DNA from: Spirochaetales bacterium
GTDB taxonomy: Bacteria > Spirochaetota > Spirochaetia > JAFGXN01
Assembly (NCBI GenBank): GCA_016936615.1
Contig: JAFGXN010000033.1
Span: 1-39,197, forward strand
Length of the DNA stretch: 39,197 bases
Direction of reading: 5' to 3'
Part shown: positions 25,708-33,961 of the stretch, piece after piece
How positions within the stretch are numbered: the stretch's first letter is position 1
Layout: each line of letters begins with the position of its first letter
Notes under the pieces: generated by a model
The model's input: only the letters and a program-made list of their open reading frames with translations
What the model was told of the DNA's origin: nothing
Database searches by the model: none
Translations under genes and position numbers: made by a program

Positions 25708-26913
25708 TTAATCAGATAAAAGATTTAAAACTGTCGCTGGCGCCCCAATACTGAGGCCAGATCCATCATAGGCTCCAATACTATCTCCATCCTTTCCACT
25801 TCCAATCAAAGCAGAACTAGAAGACAACTCATAATACCCTTTTGCCTTATCTAAAAAACCACTCGATTCATAACTACAATTAGAACCAAGCACAGGATTT
25901 GTCGAATCACTTACAACTCCATCAAAATTGATGTAATCAATCTCAGGATTTATACTAGCACCTGATTCTATAAAAAGACCATATGAACAATCAAATATCG
26001 CTGTATCTAACAAAATAAACTTAGTAGCACTAGCCGAAGCTTTAACATTAATTGCATAATCACCAATTTGCTGAGGAATAGAAAAACCTTCGTAAATCCA
26101 CCGCTTCGATTGAATCTGAGCATTCAAATTACAATGACTAATAAAGATATCGCTCGATGATGACGGCTCATTTACCATTATTGGCCAAGTAGTATCAACA
26201 ACAATGCAATTCTCAAAGACAAATTCCGCATGTCCATTCAAATTTGGCCCTGCCTGAGATCCAGAGATAAATGTCTGGCGAACAGTCAACAGACCTGGAT
26301 CATGTGTATCGATAGCCTCATGACCACAATCTTTTATTGTAACAGATTTTATATCTGACTGACACTCAGAGTTATAAGGTATCTGAATATTTATACCACT
26401 AGCCCAAGTATGAGCAACTACTGAATTATGAACATTCAATCCCTCATGATTTGGCATTGTTCCAATACCATCGCGACACCAACTAACGCAAGTGTAATCA
26501 AAATAGCCCTTTTTTACAGTAAAACCAATCCAATTATCATAAAAAGGCTCTTCGGCTGAACTTTTAAAAACAATTGGCTTATCAAATGTACCTCGACATG
26601 ATATCTCTCCTAAGACTAGAAAAGTAATTCTACTTTTTTCAAACTCTTCAGTATACATAGGATCATCAGCTGTCAAATTATCAGCCTCCCCAAGATGTGA
26701 CATCTGCGCTACATCTTGCCTAGCCATTACAGTGATAACACTGCCAGGTTCTATTGTTAAAAGTACGCCCTCAGCAACAACGATATCACCTGTAACAGTA
26801 ATTTCTCCCGACCAAACAGTATCTTTCTCAATAAACCCATTTGCGTCATTTAGATCCATCCCACACGAAACAAAAACAATTAAAATAGATATTAAAAATA
26901 TTTTTTTTCCCAT
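25708..26913 (-). CDS. Right-handed parallel beta-helix lipoprotein
   Basis: 401 residues from ATG 26913, with GGAG and 5 bases of spacing; a longer frame from 26940 has no such site and would run into the upstream gene. The signal peptide ends in VFVSC, so Cys17 is the lipidation site. The mature protein begins with VWSGEITVTGDIVVAEGVLLTIEPGSVI, the usual cap and first coils of pectate-lyase-like beta-helix proteins, and continues with repeated short strands containing asparagine and cysteine (GLNVHNSVVAHT, HAEFVFENCIVV, IFISHCNLNA, KFILLDTAIFDC). It ends DSIGAYDGSG, typical of these folds. No acidic catalytic cluster can be assigned. It is probably a surface or periplasmic binding or structural lipoprotein. 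It lies 10 bases after the 461-residue outer-membrane candidate. Confidence 0.85.
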   Translation of the reverse strand: MGKKIFLISILIVFVSCGMDLNDANGFIEKDTVWSGEITVTGDIVVAEGVLLTIEPGSVITVMARQDVAQMSHLGEADNLTADDPMYTEEFEKSRITFLVLGEISCRGTFDKPIVFKSSAEEPFYDNWIGFTVKKGYFDYTCVSWCRDGIGTMPNHEGLNVHNSVVAHTWASGINIQIPYNSECQSDIKSVTIKDCGHEAIDTHDPGLLTVRQTFISGSQAGPNLNGHAEFVFENCIVVDTTWPIMVNEPSSSSDIFISHCNLNAQIQSKRWIYEGFSIPQQIGDYAINVKASASATKFILLDTAIFDCSYGLFIESGASINPEIDYINFDGVVSDSTNPVLGSNCSYESSGFLDKAKGYYELSSSSALIGSGKDGDSIGAYDGSGLSIGAPATVLNLLSD

Positions 26914-26923
26914 AATAACTCCG

Positions 26924-28309
26924 CTAAAATCTATAACCAATATCTAACACGAAAGAAGACTGAAAATATGCTCCATTTGAAGAAAAAAACGGTCGAAGAA
27001 CTATCAAAGGTCGTAAAACTACATTCTTATGTGGATTGATAACAACACCAGCTGAAACAGAGAGAAAACCACCCGTATCCATTATGAAAGTATTTTCCTC
27101 ACCTGAAACATATCTATCCCATTGAAGAAAGACTCCTCCACCAAATCTGAAATGAAAATTAAACATCGAGATGAATTTTGTATTGTAAAAAAATTCATTC
27201 CCTATAAAAAGATAGTGGGATTGGTCTGGCATCTCTTCTCCTTCTCCAAGCTTGATTACCCCATGACCATTGTACTCCACCGAGAAAGCATATCCTAACT
27301 GACTGAGTAATGGAATCTTCCCCCCAAAATCTGTCTCAAATATAAACCCAGCAGAAGTGATAATCGACGGTTGATCAATAGAATCCATAGGGAAAATTCC
27401 ATAAAAAAATGGCCACCTGAAGACTAAATTAACAGAACTTGAGATATTTCGCTCAGGATCTAACTCTTTTTTTTCAAGAGAGAGAACACGAAAGAGAATC
27501 TTCGAACAATCTCGCCCCGAAGGATTAATAATTCTTATCTTATAATAACCACTTTTTGCCTCTTTAAAGTCTGCCCAGAAGTTTAGCTCTTTTTTTGAGA
27601 CAATATTAATATTAGAGACAAGTACTGTTCCATTTTTGCCAGTAATTTCAACCTTAGCACCTTTCTCAAATCCATTTCCTTTAATTGAAAAAAGAGGAAT
27701 TATCTCCTGTTCGTAGACCCTCTTAGGATTAATCTTCAAAATTATTGGAAGACTTTTTCTAACAAACTCCAATCCTCCTGTCAAAATATCTGACTTGCCA
27801 GATGGATTTTCAACATAAATATCGTAAATACCAGATTTAAACCCCTTAGTGTTAAAACGACAAAGATAATCATTCCCCTCGGAACTTATTATATCAGCCT
27901 CAGCCGAATTCCTCTCATTTTGTATAAAAACCTTACCTCCACTCTCAAAATCATAAATTGAGAGTAGAAACTCAATTTCGTCTTCTCCAACATAATAGAG
28001 ATCTGCCTCAGAAAAAATTATGATCGGGGGCTTACCTATAATTACTTCAAGTCGAATCCACTCAGTCTGGGCAGCAGGTTTTAAAAATCTATTTAAAACT
28101 GTAATCTGATACCTATAAATCCCTGGAAGAAGAATAACTTCTAGATAACTATTCTGAGTCTCCTGTTCAAGGACAACCTCTCCGGCTGAATTTTGAATCA
28201 CAATTCTGTATGAGTATGCATTTGGAACAGGCTCCCACTCTATCCGATTAGTTGCATAGCTAGTCGCAAACAGGAGAAGCAGTAATGTAATAATAAATTT
28301 ATCTTTCAT
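26924..28309 (-). CDS. Exported FN3-like / IPT-like protein with C-terminal beta-barrel (paralogue B)
   Basis: 461 residues. A signal peptide (cut about after Ala19) is followed by a fibronectin-III-like domain (RIEWEPVPNAYSYRIVIQN ... LLPGIYRYQITVLNRF, about 20-90). Two Ig-like or IPT/TIG-like modules come next, with SGIYDIYVENPSGK and KGNGFEKGAKVEITG as diagnostic stretches, up to about residue 285. The last 170 residues alternate aromatic and polar residues and end in IGYRF, a terminal Phe typical of outer-membrane barrels. The domain order and many residues match the protein encoded just upstream, so they are tandem paralogues. Start and stop overlap that gene by 4 bases. I infer an outer-membrane protein with a periplasmic multi-domain arm that could contact the FN3-like repeats of the FecR protein. 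Confidence 0.75.
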   Translation of the reverse strand: MKDKFIITLLLLLFATSYATNRIEWEPVPNAYSYRIVIQNSAGEVVLEQETQNSYLEVILLPGIYRYQITVLNRFLKPAAQTEWIRLEVIIGKPPIIIFSEADLYYVGEDEIEFLLSIYDFESGGKVFIQNERNSAEADIISSEGNDYLCRFNTKGFKSGIYDIYVENPSGKSDILTGGLEFVRKSLPIILKINPKRVYEQEIIPLFSIKGNGFEKGAKVEITGKNGTVLVSNINIVSKKELNFWADFKEAKSGYYKIRIINPSGRDCSKILFRVLSLEKKELDPERNISSSVNLVFRWPFFYGIFPMDSIDQPSIITSAGFIFETDFGGKIPLLSQLGYAFSVEYNGHGVIKLGEGEEMPDQSHYLFIGNEFFYNTKFISMFNFHFRFGGGVFLQWDRYVSGEENTFIMDTGGFLSVSAGVVINPHKNVVLRPLIVLRPFFSSNGAYFQSSFVLDIGYRF

Positions 28310-29760
28310 TTTATGCTCACCCCCAATCCCGCAAAACTAGTTATCACAAGGTCTATACGATTATTTGGATAAAAAAGTGGTCTAACCCCAACACCAAAAT
28401 TAAAAAAAACTTTTTTCTTGGTTCTAATTATCATATCTGCCCCAAAATTAAAATACGGAACAGCAGTCTGATAGCCTGTATAGTCGTCAAGAAATGGAGT
28501 ATCACCCAATTTCATATTTAAGATACAAACCCCAAAACCAGCCTTAAAAGAAAAATCCAGAGGAATATCAAGTTGAGTCTTATAAAAAAGGTTAGCACCA
28601 ATCATTCCAAAAAGAAAAGGATTATATGTTGCAGTTTCTTCACCATAGATAGTATCATTTAAAAAGAATGAGAATAGAAAATCAAGCTGCACTCCTAAAT
28701 CTTTAACAAAAGGCTTATCATGAAAGACCTTGTTGCCAAATCCAAAATCAGCTGTCATACCAAATCCAGTTACTGAATGAAAAAACTTATCGCCACGAGC
28801 AAGCCCAGTATCACCCTCAGGTGCTGTAACTCGCTTATCTAATCGCATATTAGCAAAAACATAGTTAAATGAAATTTCAAAGATATTGCTAATTACATAT
28901 GAGTTCACAGTAAAGGCTTTAGCTAGTACAGACTCAAGCCCAGAAGGATTTATAACAACCAGATCATATACACCAGAATTAGCAAACCTAAGATTAAAAT
29001 CAACAGAAAGATTCAGCTCACTTACCTTTTTTGTATAATCAGCTCTAATGGTGTAGAACTCATTTCTGAGTAGTACCTGAGCACCATCTTTAAAATTCTT
29101 GCCAAGGATGCTTACGCCACGGTAGGTCTCAGAAATATAGCCGCTATTCTGAGATAGCGACTCTACCTCCGGTTGCAAAGCCTTTTCTAAAACAAAGATT
29201 CCGCGGCTAATTGAAAATAGTCCAGAAGGATCCTCAACAAGCAGAGAGTAACTTTTTTCATAATCGAATTCCCCAGATGTATCAAAGGATATCTGAATAT
29301 CACCATTATCTAACCTAGTCCACTTTGCCTCGATAATCCTAGAATCACTCTCATCTGCAAGAAAAATCTTAGATTCTTCCTGCATATTATTGATAACAGC
29401 TTTAAACTTAAAATCTCCAATACCAGTATAAATTTTGTTTGCCGATACTGATTTTATAATCGGCTTCAAAGCTACTTTTACAGTTAAATTTTGCCAAGGA
29501 GTCTCTGCAGCCTTTTTCTGAAATTTGTTCAGAACAATTACCTTAAACTGATAGCTACCTGGAAAGAGTGTTAAAATTATAAAATTCTTCTCAACTTTTT
29601 CCTCTACAATAGTAATACCATCTTTCTGCAAGACAAAGATATAGGCTGCAGCACCTTCGACTGGATCCCAATCAATCTGCCTAGTAAAATCAAGGCTTTG
29701 TGAAAAGCCAACAGCAGAGAGACAAATAAAGATCCAGACAAGTACTATTCTACTGTGCAT
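28306..29760 (-). CDS. Exported FN3-like / IPT-like protein with C-terminal beta-barrel (paralogue A)
   Basis: 484 residues, with GGAG 7 bases upstream. A signal peptide (cut near Ser20-Gln21) is followed by the FN3-like unit QIDWDPVEGAAAYIFVLQK ... LFPGSYQFKVIVLNKFQKKAAETPW, Ig-like or IPT-like modules (YSLLVEDPSGL, ILGKNFKDGAQVLLRN, SGVYDLVVINPSGLES), and a C-terminal region of about 190 residues that looks like an eight- to twelve-strand barrel (FEISFNYVFANM, GMTADFGFGNK, GMIGANLFYKTQLD, FNFGVGVRPLFY). It ends VSIK rather than in an aromatic residue. It is homologous over its whole length to the next gene but clearly diverged. It overlaps the FecR gene by 11 bases and the second paralogue by 4, so all three should be made together. 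Confidence 0.75.
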   Translation of the reverse strand: MHSRIVLVWIFICLSAVGFSQSLDFTRQIDWDPVEGAAAYIFVLQKDGITIVEEKVEKNFIILTLFPGSYQFKVIVLNKFQKKAAETPWQNLTVKVALKPIIKSVSANKIYTGIGDFKFKAVINNMQEESKIFLADESDSRIIEAKWTRLDNGDIQISFDTSGEFDYEKSYSLLVEDPSGLFSISRGIFVLEKALQPEVESLSQNSGYISETYRGVSILGKNFKDGAQVLLRNEFYTIRADYTKKVSELNLSVDFNLRFANSGVYDLVVINPSGLESVLAKAFTVNSYVISNIFEISFNYVFANMRLDKRVTAPEGDTGLARGDKFFHSVTGFGMTADFGFGNKVFHDKPFVKDLGVQLDFLFSFFLNDTIYGEETATYNPFLFGMIGANLFYKTQLDIPLDFSFKAGFGVCILNMKLGDTPFLDDYTGYQTAVPYFNFGADMIIRTKKKVFFNFGVGVRPLFYPNNRIDLVITSFAGLGVSIK

Positions 29761-32700
29761 AAATTGTCTCCGGCGATGTTATTTCAGGTGCTATAATCTG
29801 ATTTTCCAGGAATAGAGTGAATTTGACACGCATAGGCTCCCCAACAATCAGCAAATCCTTAACGCCAGGATCCTGAAAAGCAGTTACCTCTAAGTAGAAC
29901 TCACTAACATCAAGCAATTCTAACTTCGTAAATGAGTATCTAGTATCACGGATATTATCCTCTTGAAAAATTATACTCTTACCATCAGCAGCAAAAATTC
30001 TGATCCGATAATATTCAGCACCAACAACCCTGCGCCACTGAAAATTCAGCAGATTGAGCGTATCCACAGCAATTCTCTGTTCAGCCTTCGGAAATACTGG
30101 CTCTGCAGCAAGCAACTTTGGCAAATCCCCGACAACTAGAGCCCTAACTTCGGAGACCACAAAGCTCATCTTCTTATCACTTATACCTTTTACTCGCCAA
30201 AAATATCTTCCAGGCTGAATATTTTCTAATTTATAAGAGTTACTACTTGATCTGTAGATTGCAGCAATCTCGTTGAATTCGGAATCTTTTGCAATCTCCA
30301 ACCAGTAATAATCAATTCCATTTATAGGTTGCCAAGAAAATAACAATCCTGCCTTGTAAATATCAAGCAAGCCAGTAGTAATTTGGCTACGAGGACCTTG
30401 AAGAAGTAAAGGTTCAAAGGTTGTACCTGTAGCTTCCACCTCTTTCTCAACAATCTTCTCGACAGGTACTTCAACAATCTTCTCAACCTCAACTATTTTC
30501 TCAACCTCAACAATCTTCTCGACTGGAACCTCTACGATCTTTTCAACTTCGACAATCTTCTCGACCGGAACCTCTACGATTTTCTCAACTTCAACTATCG
30601 TCTCAGAATTAGTAACCTCTCGCTTTGCAACAGAGAAACTAACATTCTCAGACTGAGAACTAACTAGTCGCCCATCAGGATATCTCTTCTCAGCAATAAT
30701 TTGAAGACGGTAACCACCCTCAGCAAGATTCAACCCAGGCTTAAAGATATAAAAGTTATCTTTCGTTGTCTCAGCAAGGACTATCACTCCATCACTCTTA
30801 GTCAAGACAACTTTATAACTCTCAGCAGCAGGATCAGCTGTCCAATTTACCTTGTAAGAGGACAACATATAATCGTAGACAACCGAATTCGGTAGTGGTG
30901 AAAAAATTTCAGGTTTTTTCAAAAGTGAAACTGCATAAAAATCCGAAGTCTTGCTGCGTTGATAGACATATCCATCCTGACTAACAAACTCAACATACCA
31001 ATAATATCGTCCTGAATCAGGTATGAAAAAGTCAATATCCTTACTTTTGGTTGTCAGAGCTGCTACAGGTTTGGTCAAAGAAGAATCACTGAACAGGCTT
31101 ACACGAAATAGCCCAGAATAACTAGAATCCCACTTCAGGTTAACATTTCCGGATGAGACAAACTCGACAATTCCACCCTGCTTTGGCAGACTAGGAGTAA
31201 GCGAACCACTCGGTGCAGTTACAATAAATGAGAAAGGCAGAGAGGTCACAACAAGATTGTTCGAAGAATCAAGTGCACCAACCTTCCAGCTATAACTTCC
31301 AGGCTCTAATCTCCTCGGAAAGGTTATAGAATTATCCAAAGTTCTAATACTCATCACAGGATTAGTAAAATTATTATCTTTTCCTAGAATAAATAGATAA
31401 GCTGAAGCATTTGCTGCAACCTGCCACTTAAATTCAATTTGCTGATCTATCTCCAATACTGAAATTCTCTGATTTGCACGTGGAGAGGTCAGCTCAGGTC
31501 GTGAAACTTCGATTTTATCTTGAGAGATTGTAAACGAAGCCACAGAAGAATCAGGTAGTGCACGATTCTTTGAGTCAAATGCGCGAACCCGATAATAGTA
31601 CTTTGCAGGTGTCAGCCCTTTTACATTGGCACTCTTTCCACTTGAAAAAACAGTCCTCTCTATAATCTTAAAATCAGGATCAGTTGAAATATCTATATAA
31701 AAGTTTGAAACAACTGCAGGTTGCTCCCAAGAGAAGGTTAATCCAGTATCTTTTATGCTAATCTCACTAAAAACAGTATTATTCTCTGGCAACTTTAGAA
31801 TACTAGGAGTGTAACGAACTATGTTTGAAATTGTAAATTGCTGGGTTGTTGCAGGGCTCTGCTTCAAAATTTTGTTATTTGCATCGCTGATAACTGCTGT
31901 TAGCCTAGCAGAATAAACTCCACGAGAAGTGAATTGCGAGGCGGGAATCTCAAAACTTGTCGAATCAATATTATTTTTTACAAAAACCTCAGTTCCAGAT
32001 TGGTTCAAAATAGATAAATTATACCGTGTAGCATCAAGAACACTTGACCACCGCACTAGTAAGGTCTCTCCACTCACAAGCTCTACAGAACTACCTTGCT
32101 GCGGATCTAACACAACAGGGCTCTCAAGTGGAACAGAGACAACTAACCTTCGTGCATCGCTCTCGAATTTTACAGACCCTTTTTCATATATGACCTTCCA
32201 GAAATAGACTCCAGAATTTGGAATAATAACTGTCTTATTCAGATCTGAAACTAAGGAGTCATAATATGGCTGAGAATCAGGAGATTTAGCAAAAACCTGA
32301 ATCCTAAAGTTACTCTTATCAAGATTGCTAGCCCATCTAAAGTTTACAGGTGAAAACTTCTCAATTTCAAGATTTTCATCTACCTTAGGATAGACTAGAC
32401 TGATATTCCCTTCGATTTTCTTTATCTCAAAGCTGTTAATAATCTTATTTGAGATAAGGTTATTTTCAAAATCAATCCCATCAACTGTCCAAAAATATGT
32501 TCCAGGATTTGAAAATCCAGTAAGCAAAAAACTACTACTACTCAATCTCTTTTCAGAGATAATAGTCCTAAAATCTCGACTATCTGAAATTTTCAATATA
32601 TACTCTTTAATCTCTCGGTCAGGCGACCAATTAAATCTTATTCCAGATTGAATATCAAGGGTAGAAAAGCCATTGTTATCAGGATAGATTAATTTCGGAG

Positions 32701-33961
32701 CCCTGATCTGCTGCTTAATTGCTAGTGAAAAGCTTCCAACATCGCTACTACCCTTGCTCTCAAGACCAAGAATTGGATAGACAGGTGTAACTCTCCAGAA
32801 CAACTTCCCAACCTTGTTCTTAAAATTCTTCGAGCTATTAAGATCAAAATTCAGATATGCACCTCTAACATTATCAAACTTCTCGACATTTCCAGAGAAA
32901 TTTTCATTATCTGAGACTTCAACAAGATATGAATCAGCATAAAATGACTGTCTCCATGAAAATCTAACCAATGGAGGGGTATTTCTATATTCAAAAAGCA
33001 AATTTGATGTTGGAGAAATAAGAGTAACCTTATCCTCCTGCAAAATTGAGACTACTCGTGGAATACTATATTCGATTAAATCATCCTTCTGAGTCTTGAT
33101 ACGCCAGAACCAGTTACCAGCCTCGAGTCGAAGCCCAATACTATCACGACCCTTCGCATCGAACTCACGCGAATCAGAAAAGTCCCGTGATGCTGATATC
33201 TCTAGCACGGTTGAACTAGGCGCCTCTTCTATCTTCCATTTAAAGAGAAGCTCTTGTGATTTAGAAAAAGTTACAATATACTGCCTGTCAGCAGGTAAAA
33301 GTGGCATTGCCTGAATTTTCGCCTTTTTCAAATCTAAGGCAGCGAAATCAACCTCAGATCCCTTCTTACCAGCCTCAATATTTATCGCTTGATTAGCCCC
33401 TATAGATTGTTGGGTTCCGCCTATTGCTAATTTCGCATCTCCCTCAGCAACAGAGACACTAACATCTCCACTCTCACTACGTCCTACATTAACCGAAGCT
33501 GAAGAGAACTCTACAACTCTGTCGCCAGAGACAACCCGAAGTGAACCTTGATCCTCATCTTCGCCCTCGCTTGAAACTCTGTTAGCAGCAATCAACCCCG
33601 AGACCAGCTCGACACTCTTCTCTTTAGCCAGCCAGTCTAACACAAGGTAGGTATTCTCTTCAAGATTGATCTTAGTGCCGTCTAGCATCTCAATTGTAGC
33701 ACTAACTCCACTCCCGGTTCTAATTGAATCGAGGTTATAGATAGGCGCCTTACCGTCGATGGTCTCCCAAATATTGATACTCGCATACTTTCTTCGAATT
33801 GAGTCATTTGAATATACAATCGAACCAATAATCTGCCCATCAACATTCTCAACAGTTGCATTAAGCTGACGATACAACATATAACTAGAAGAGGCTATTA
33901 TGGCAACAAATATTGAACCAAGAATAAAATCCTTTATATTTTGACTATTCAATAATTTCAT
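29750..33961 (-). CDS. Giant membrane-anchored FecR-domain protein with about eleven FN3-like repeats
   Basis: 1,403 residues from ATG 33961 (GGAAG, 6 bases of spacing); the ATG six codons upstream has no clear site. The gene starts within the cyclase gene (17-base overlap). A cytoplasmic stub and one transmembrane segment (about 11-30) are followed by a FecR domain (about 75-200: IRTGSGVSATIEMLDGTKIN, SVSVAEGDAKLAI, SIGANQAINIE). Then come about eleven units of 90-100 residues with the pattern P-x5-FxW-x7-Y-x-(L/I)-x-(I/V)-(S)-x(D) ... YFWRV, which resemble fibronectin-III or carbohydrate-binding modules. Between units 9 and 10 is a charged linker of repeated VEKIVEVP (about 1119-1175). In iron signalling FecR is a periplasmic anti-sigma regulator; here there is no sigma factor or TonB receptor, so the domain probably has a structural or sensing role. 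The protein is long enough to reach far across the periplasm. Confidence 0.85.
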   Translation of the reverse strand: MKLLNSQNIKDFILGSIFVAIIASSSYMLYRQLNATVENVDGQIIGSIVYSNDSIRRKYASINIWETIDGKAPIYNLDSIRTGSGVSATIEMLDGTKINLEENTYLVLDWLAKEKSVELVSGLIAANRVSSEGEDEDQGSLRVVSGDRVVEFSSASVNVGRSESGDVSVSVAEGDAKLAIGGTQQSIGANQAINIEAGKKGSEVDFAALDLKKAKIQAMPLLPADRQYIVTFSKSQELLFKWKIEEAPSSTVLEISASRDFSDSREFDAKGRDSIGLRLEAGNWFWRIKTQKDDLIEYSIPRVVSILQEDKVTLISPTSNLLFEYRNTPPLVRFSWRQSFYADSYLVEVSDNENFSGNVEKFDNVRGAYLNFDLNSSKNFKNKVGKLFWRVTPVYPILGLESKGSSDVGSFSLAIKQQIRAPKLIYPDNNGFSTLDIQSGIRFNWSPDREIKEYILKISDSRDFRTIISEKRLSSSSFLLTGFSNPGTYFWTVDGIDFENNLISNKIINSFEIKKIEGNISLVYPKVDENLEIEKFSPVNFRWASNLDKSNFRIQVFAKSPDSQPYYDSLVSDLNKTVIIPNSGVYFWKVIYEKGSVKFESDARRLVVSVPLESPVVLDPQQGSSVELVSGETLLVRWSSVLDATRYNLSILNQSGTEVFVKNNIDSTSFEIPASQFTSRGVYSARLTAVISDANNKILKQSPATTQQFTISNIVRYTPSILKLPENNTVFSEISIKDTGLTFSWEQPAVVSNFYIDISTDPDFKIIERTVFSSGKSANVKGLTPAKYYYRVRAFDSKNRALPDSSVASFTISQDKIEVSRPELTSPRANQRISVLEIDQQIEFKWQVAANASAYLFILGKDNNFTNPVMSIRTLDNSITFPRRLEPGSYSWKVGALDSSNNLVVTSLPFSFIVTAPSGSLTPSLPKQGGIVEFVSSGNVNLKWDSSYSGLFRVSLFSDSSLTKPVAALTTKSKDIDFFIPDSGRYYWYVEFVSQDGYVYQRSKTSDFYAVSLLKKPEIFSPLPNSVVYDYMLSSYKVNWTADPAAESYKVVLTKSDGVIVLAETTKDNFYIFKPGLNLAEGGYRLQIIAEKRYPDGRLVSSQSENVSFSVAKREVTNSETIVEVEKIVEVPVEKIVEVEKIVEVPVEKIVEVEKIVEVEKIVEVPVEKIVEKEVEATGTTFEPLLLQGPRSQITTGLLDIYKAGLLFSWQPINGIDYYWLEIAKDSEFNEIAAIYRSSSNSYKLENIQPGRYFWRVKGISDKKMSFVVSEVRALVVGDLPKLLAAEPVFPKAEQRIAVDTLNLLNFQWRRVVGAEYYRIRIFAADGKSIIFQEDNIRDTRYSFTKLELLDVSEFYLEVTAFQDPGVKDLLIVGEPMRVKFTLFLENQIIAPEITSPETIYAQ
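30435..30605 (-). repeat. In-frame tandem repeat coding for a VEKIVEVP linker
   Basis: A set of short in-frame repeats encodes VEKIVEVPVEKIVE-type sequence. Two adjacent 42-base units (30510-30551 and 30552-30593) are nearly identical, differing by a few synonymous changes, and the rest is degenerate. Length changes in multiples of 42 bases would keep the frame and lengthen or shorten the linker. The encoded alternating charged/hydrophobic stretch is probably an extended rod or coiled segment between FN3-like units. Confidence 0.85.

Noticed and set aside
30435-30605. CRISPR array or intergenic repeat
   Set aside because: The repeats are in frame within the FecR gene, lack unique spacers and encode a regular linker peptide.
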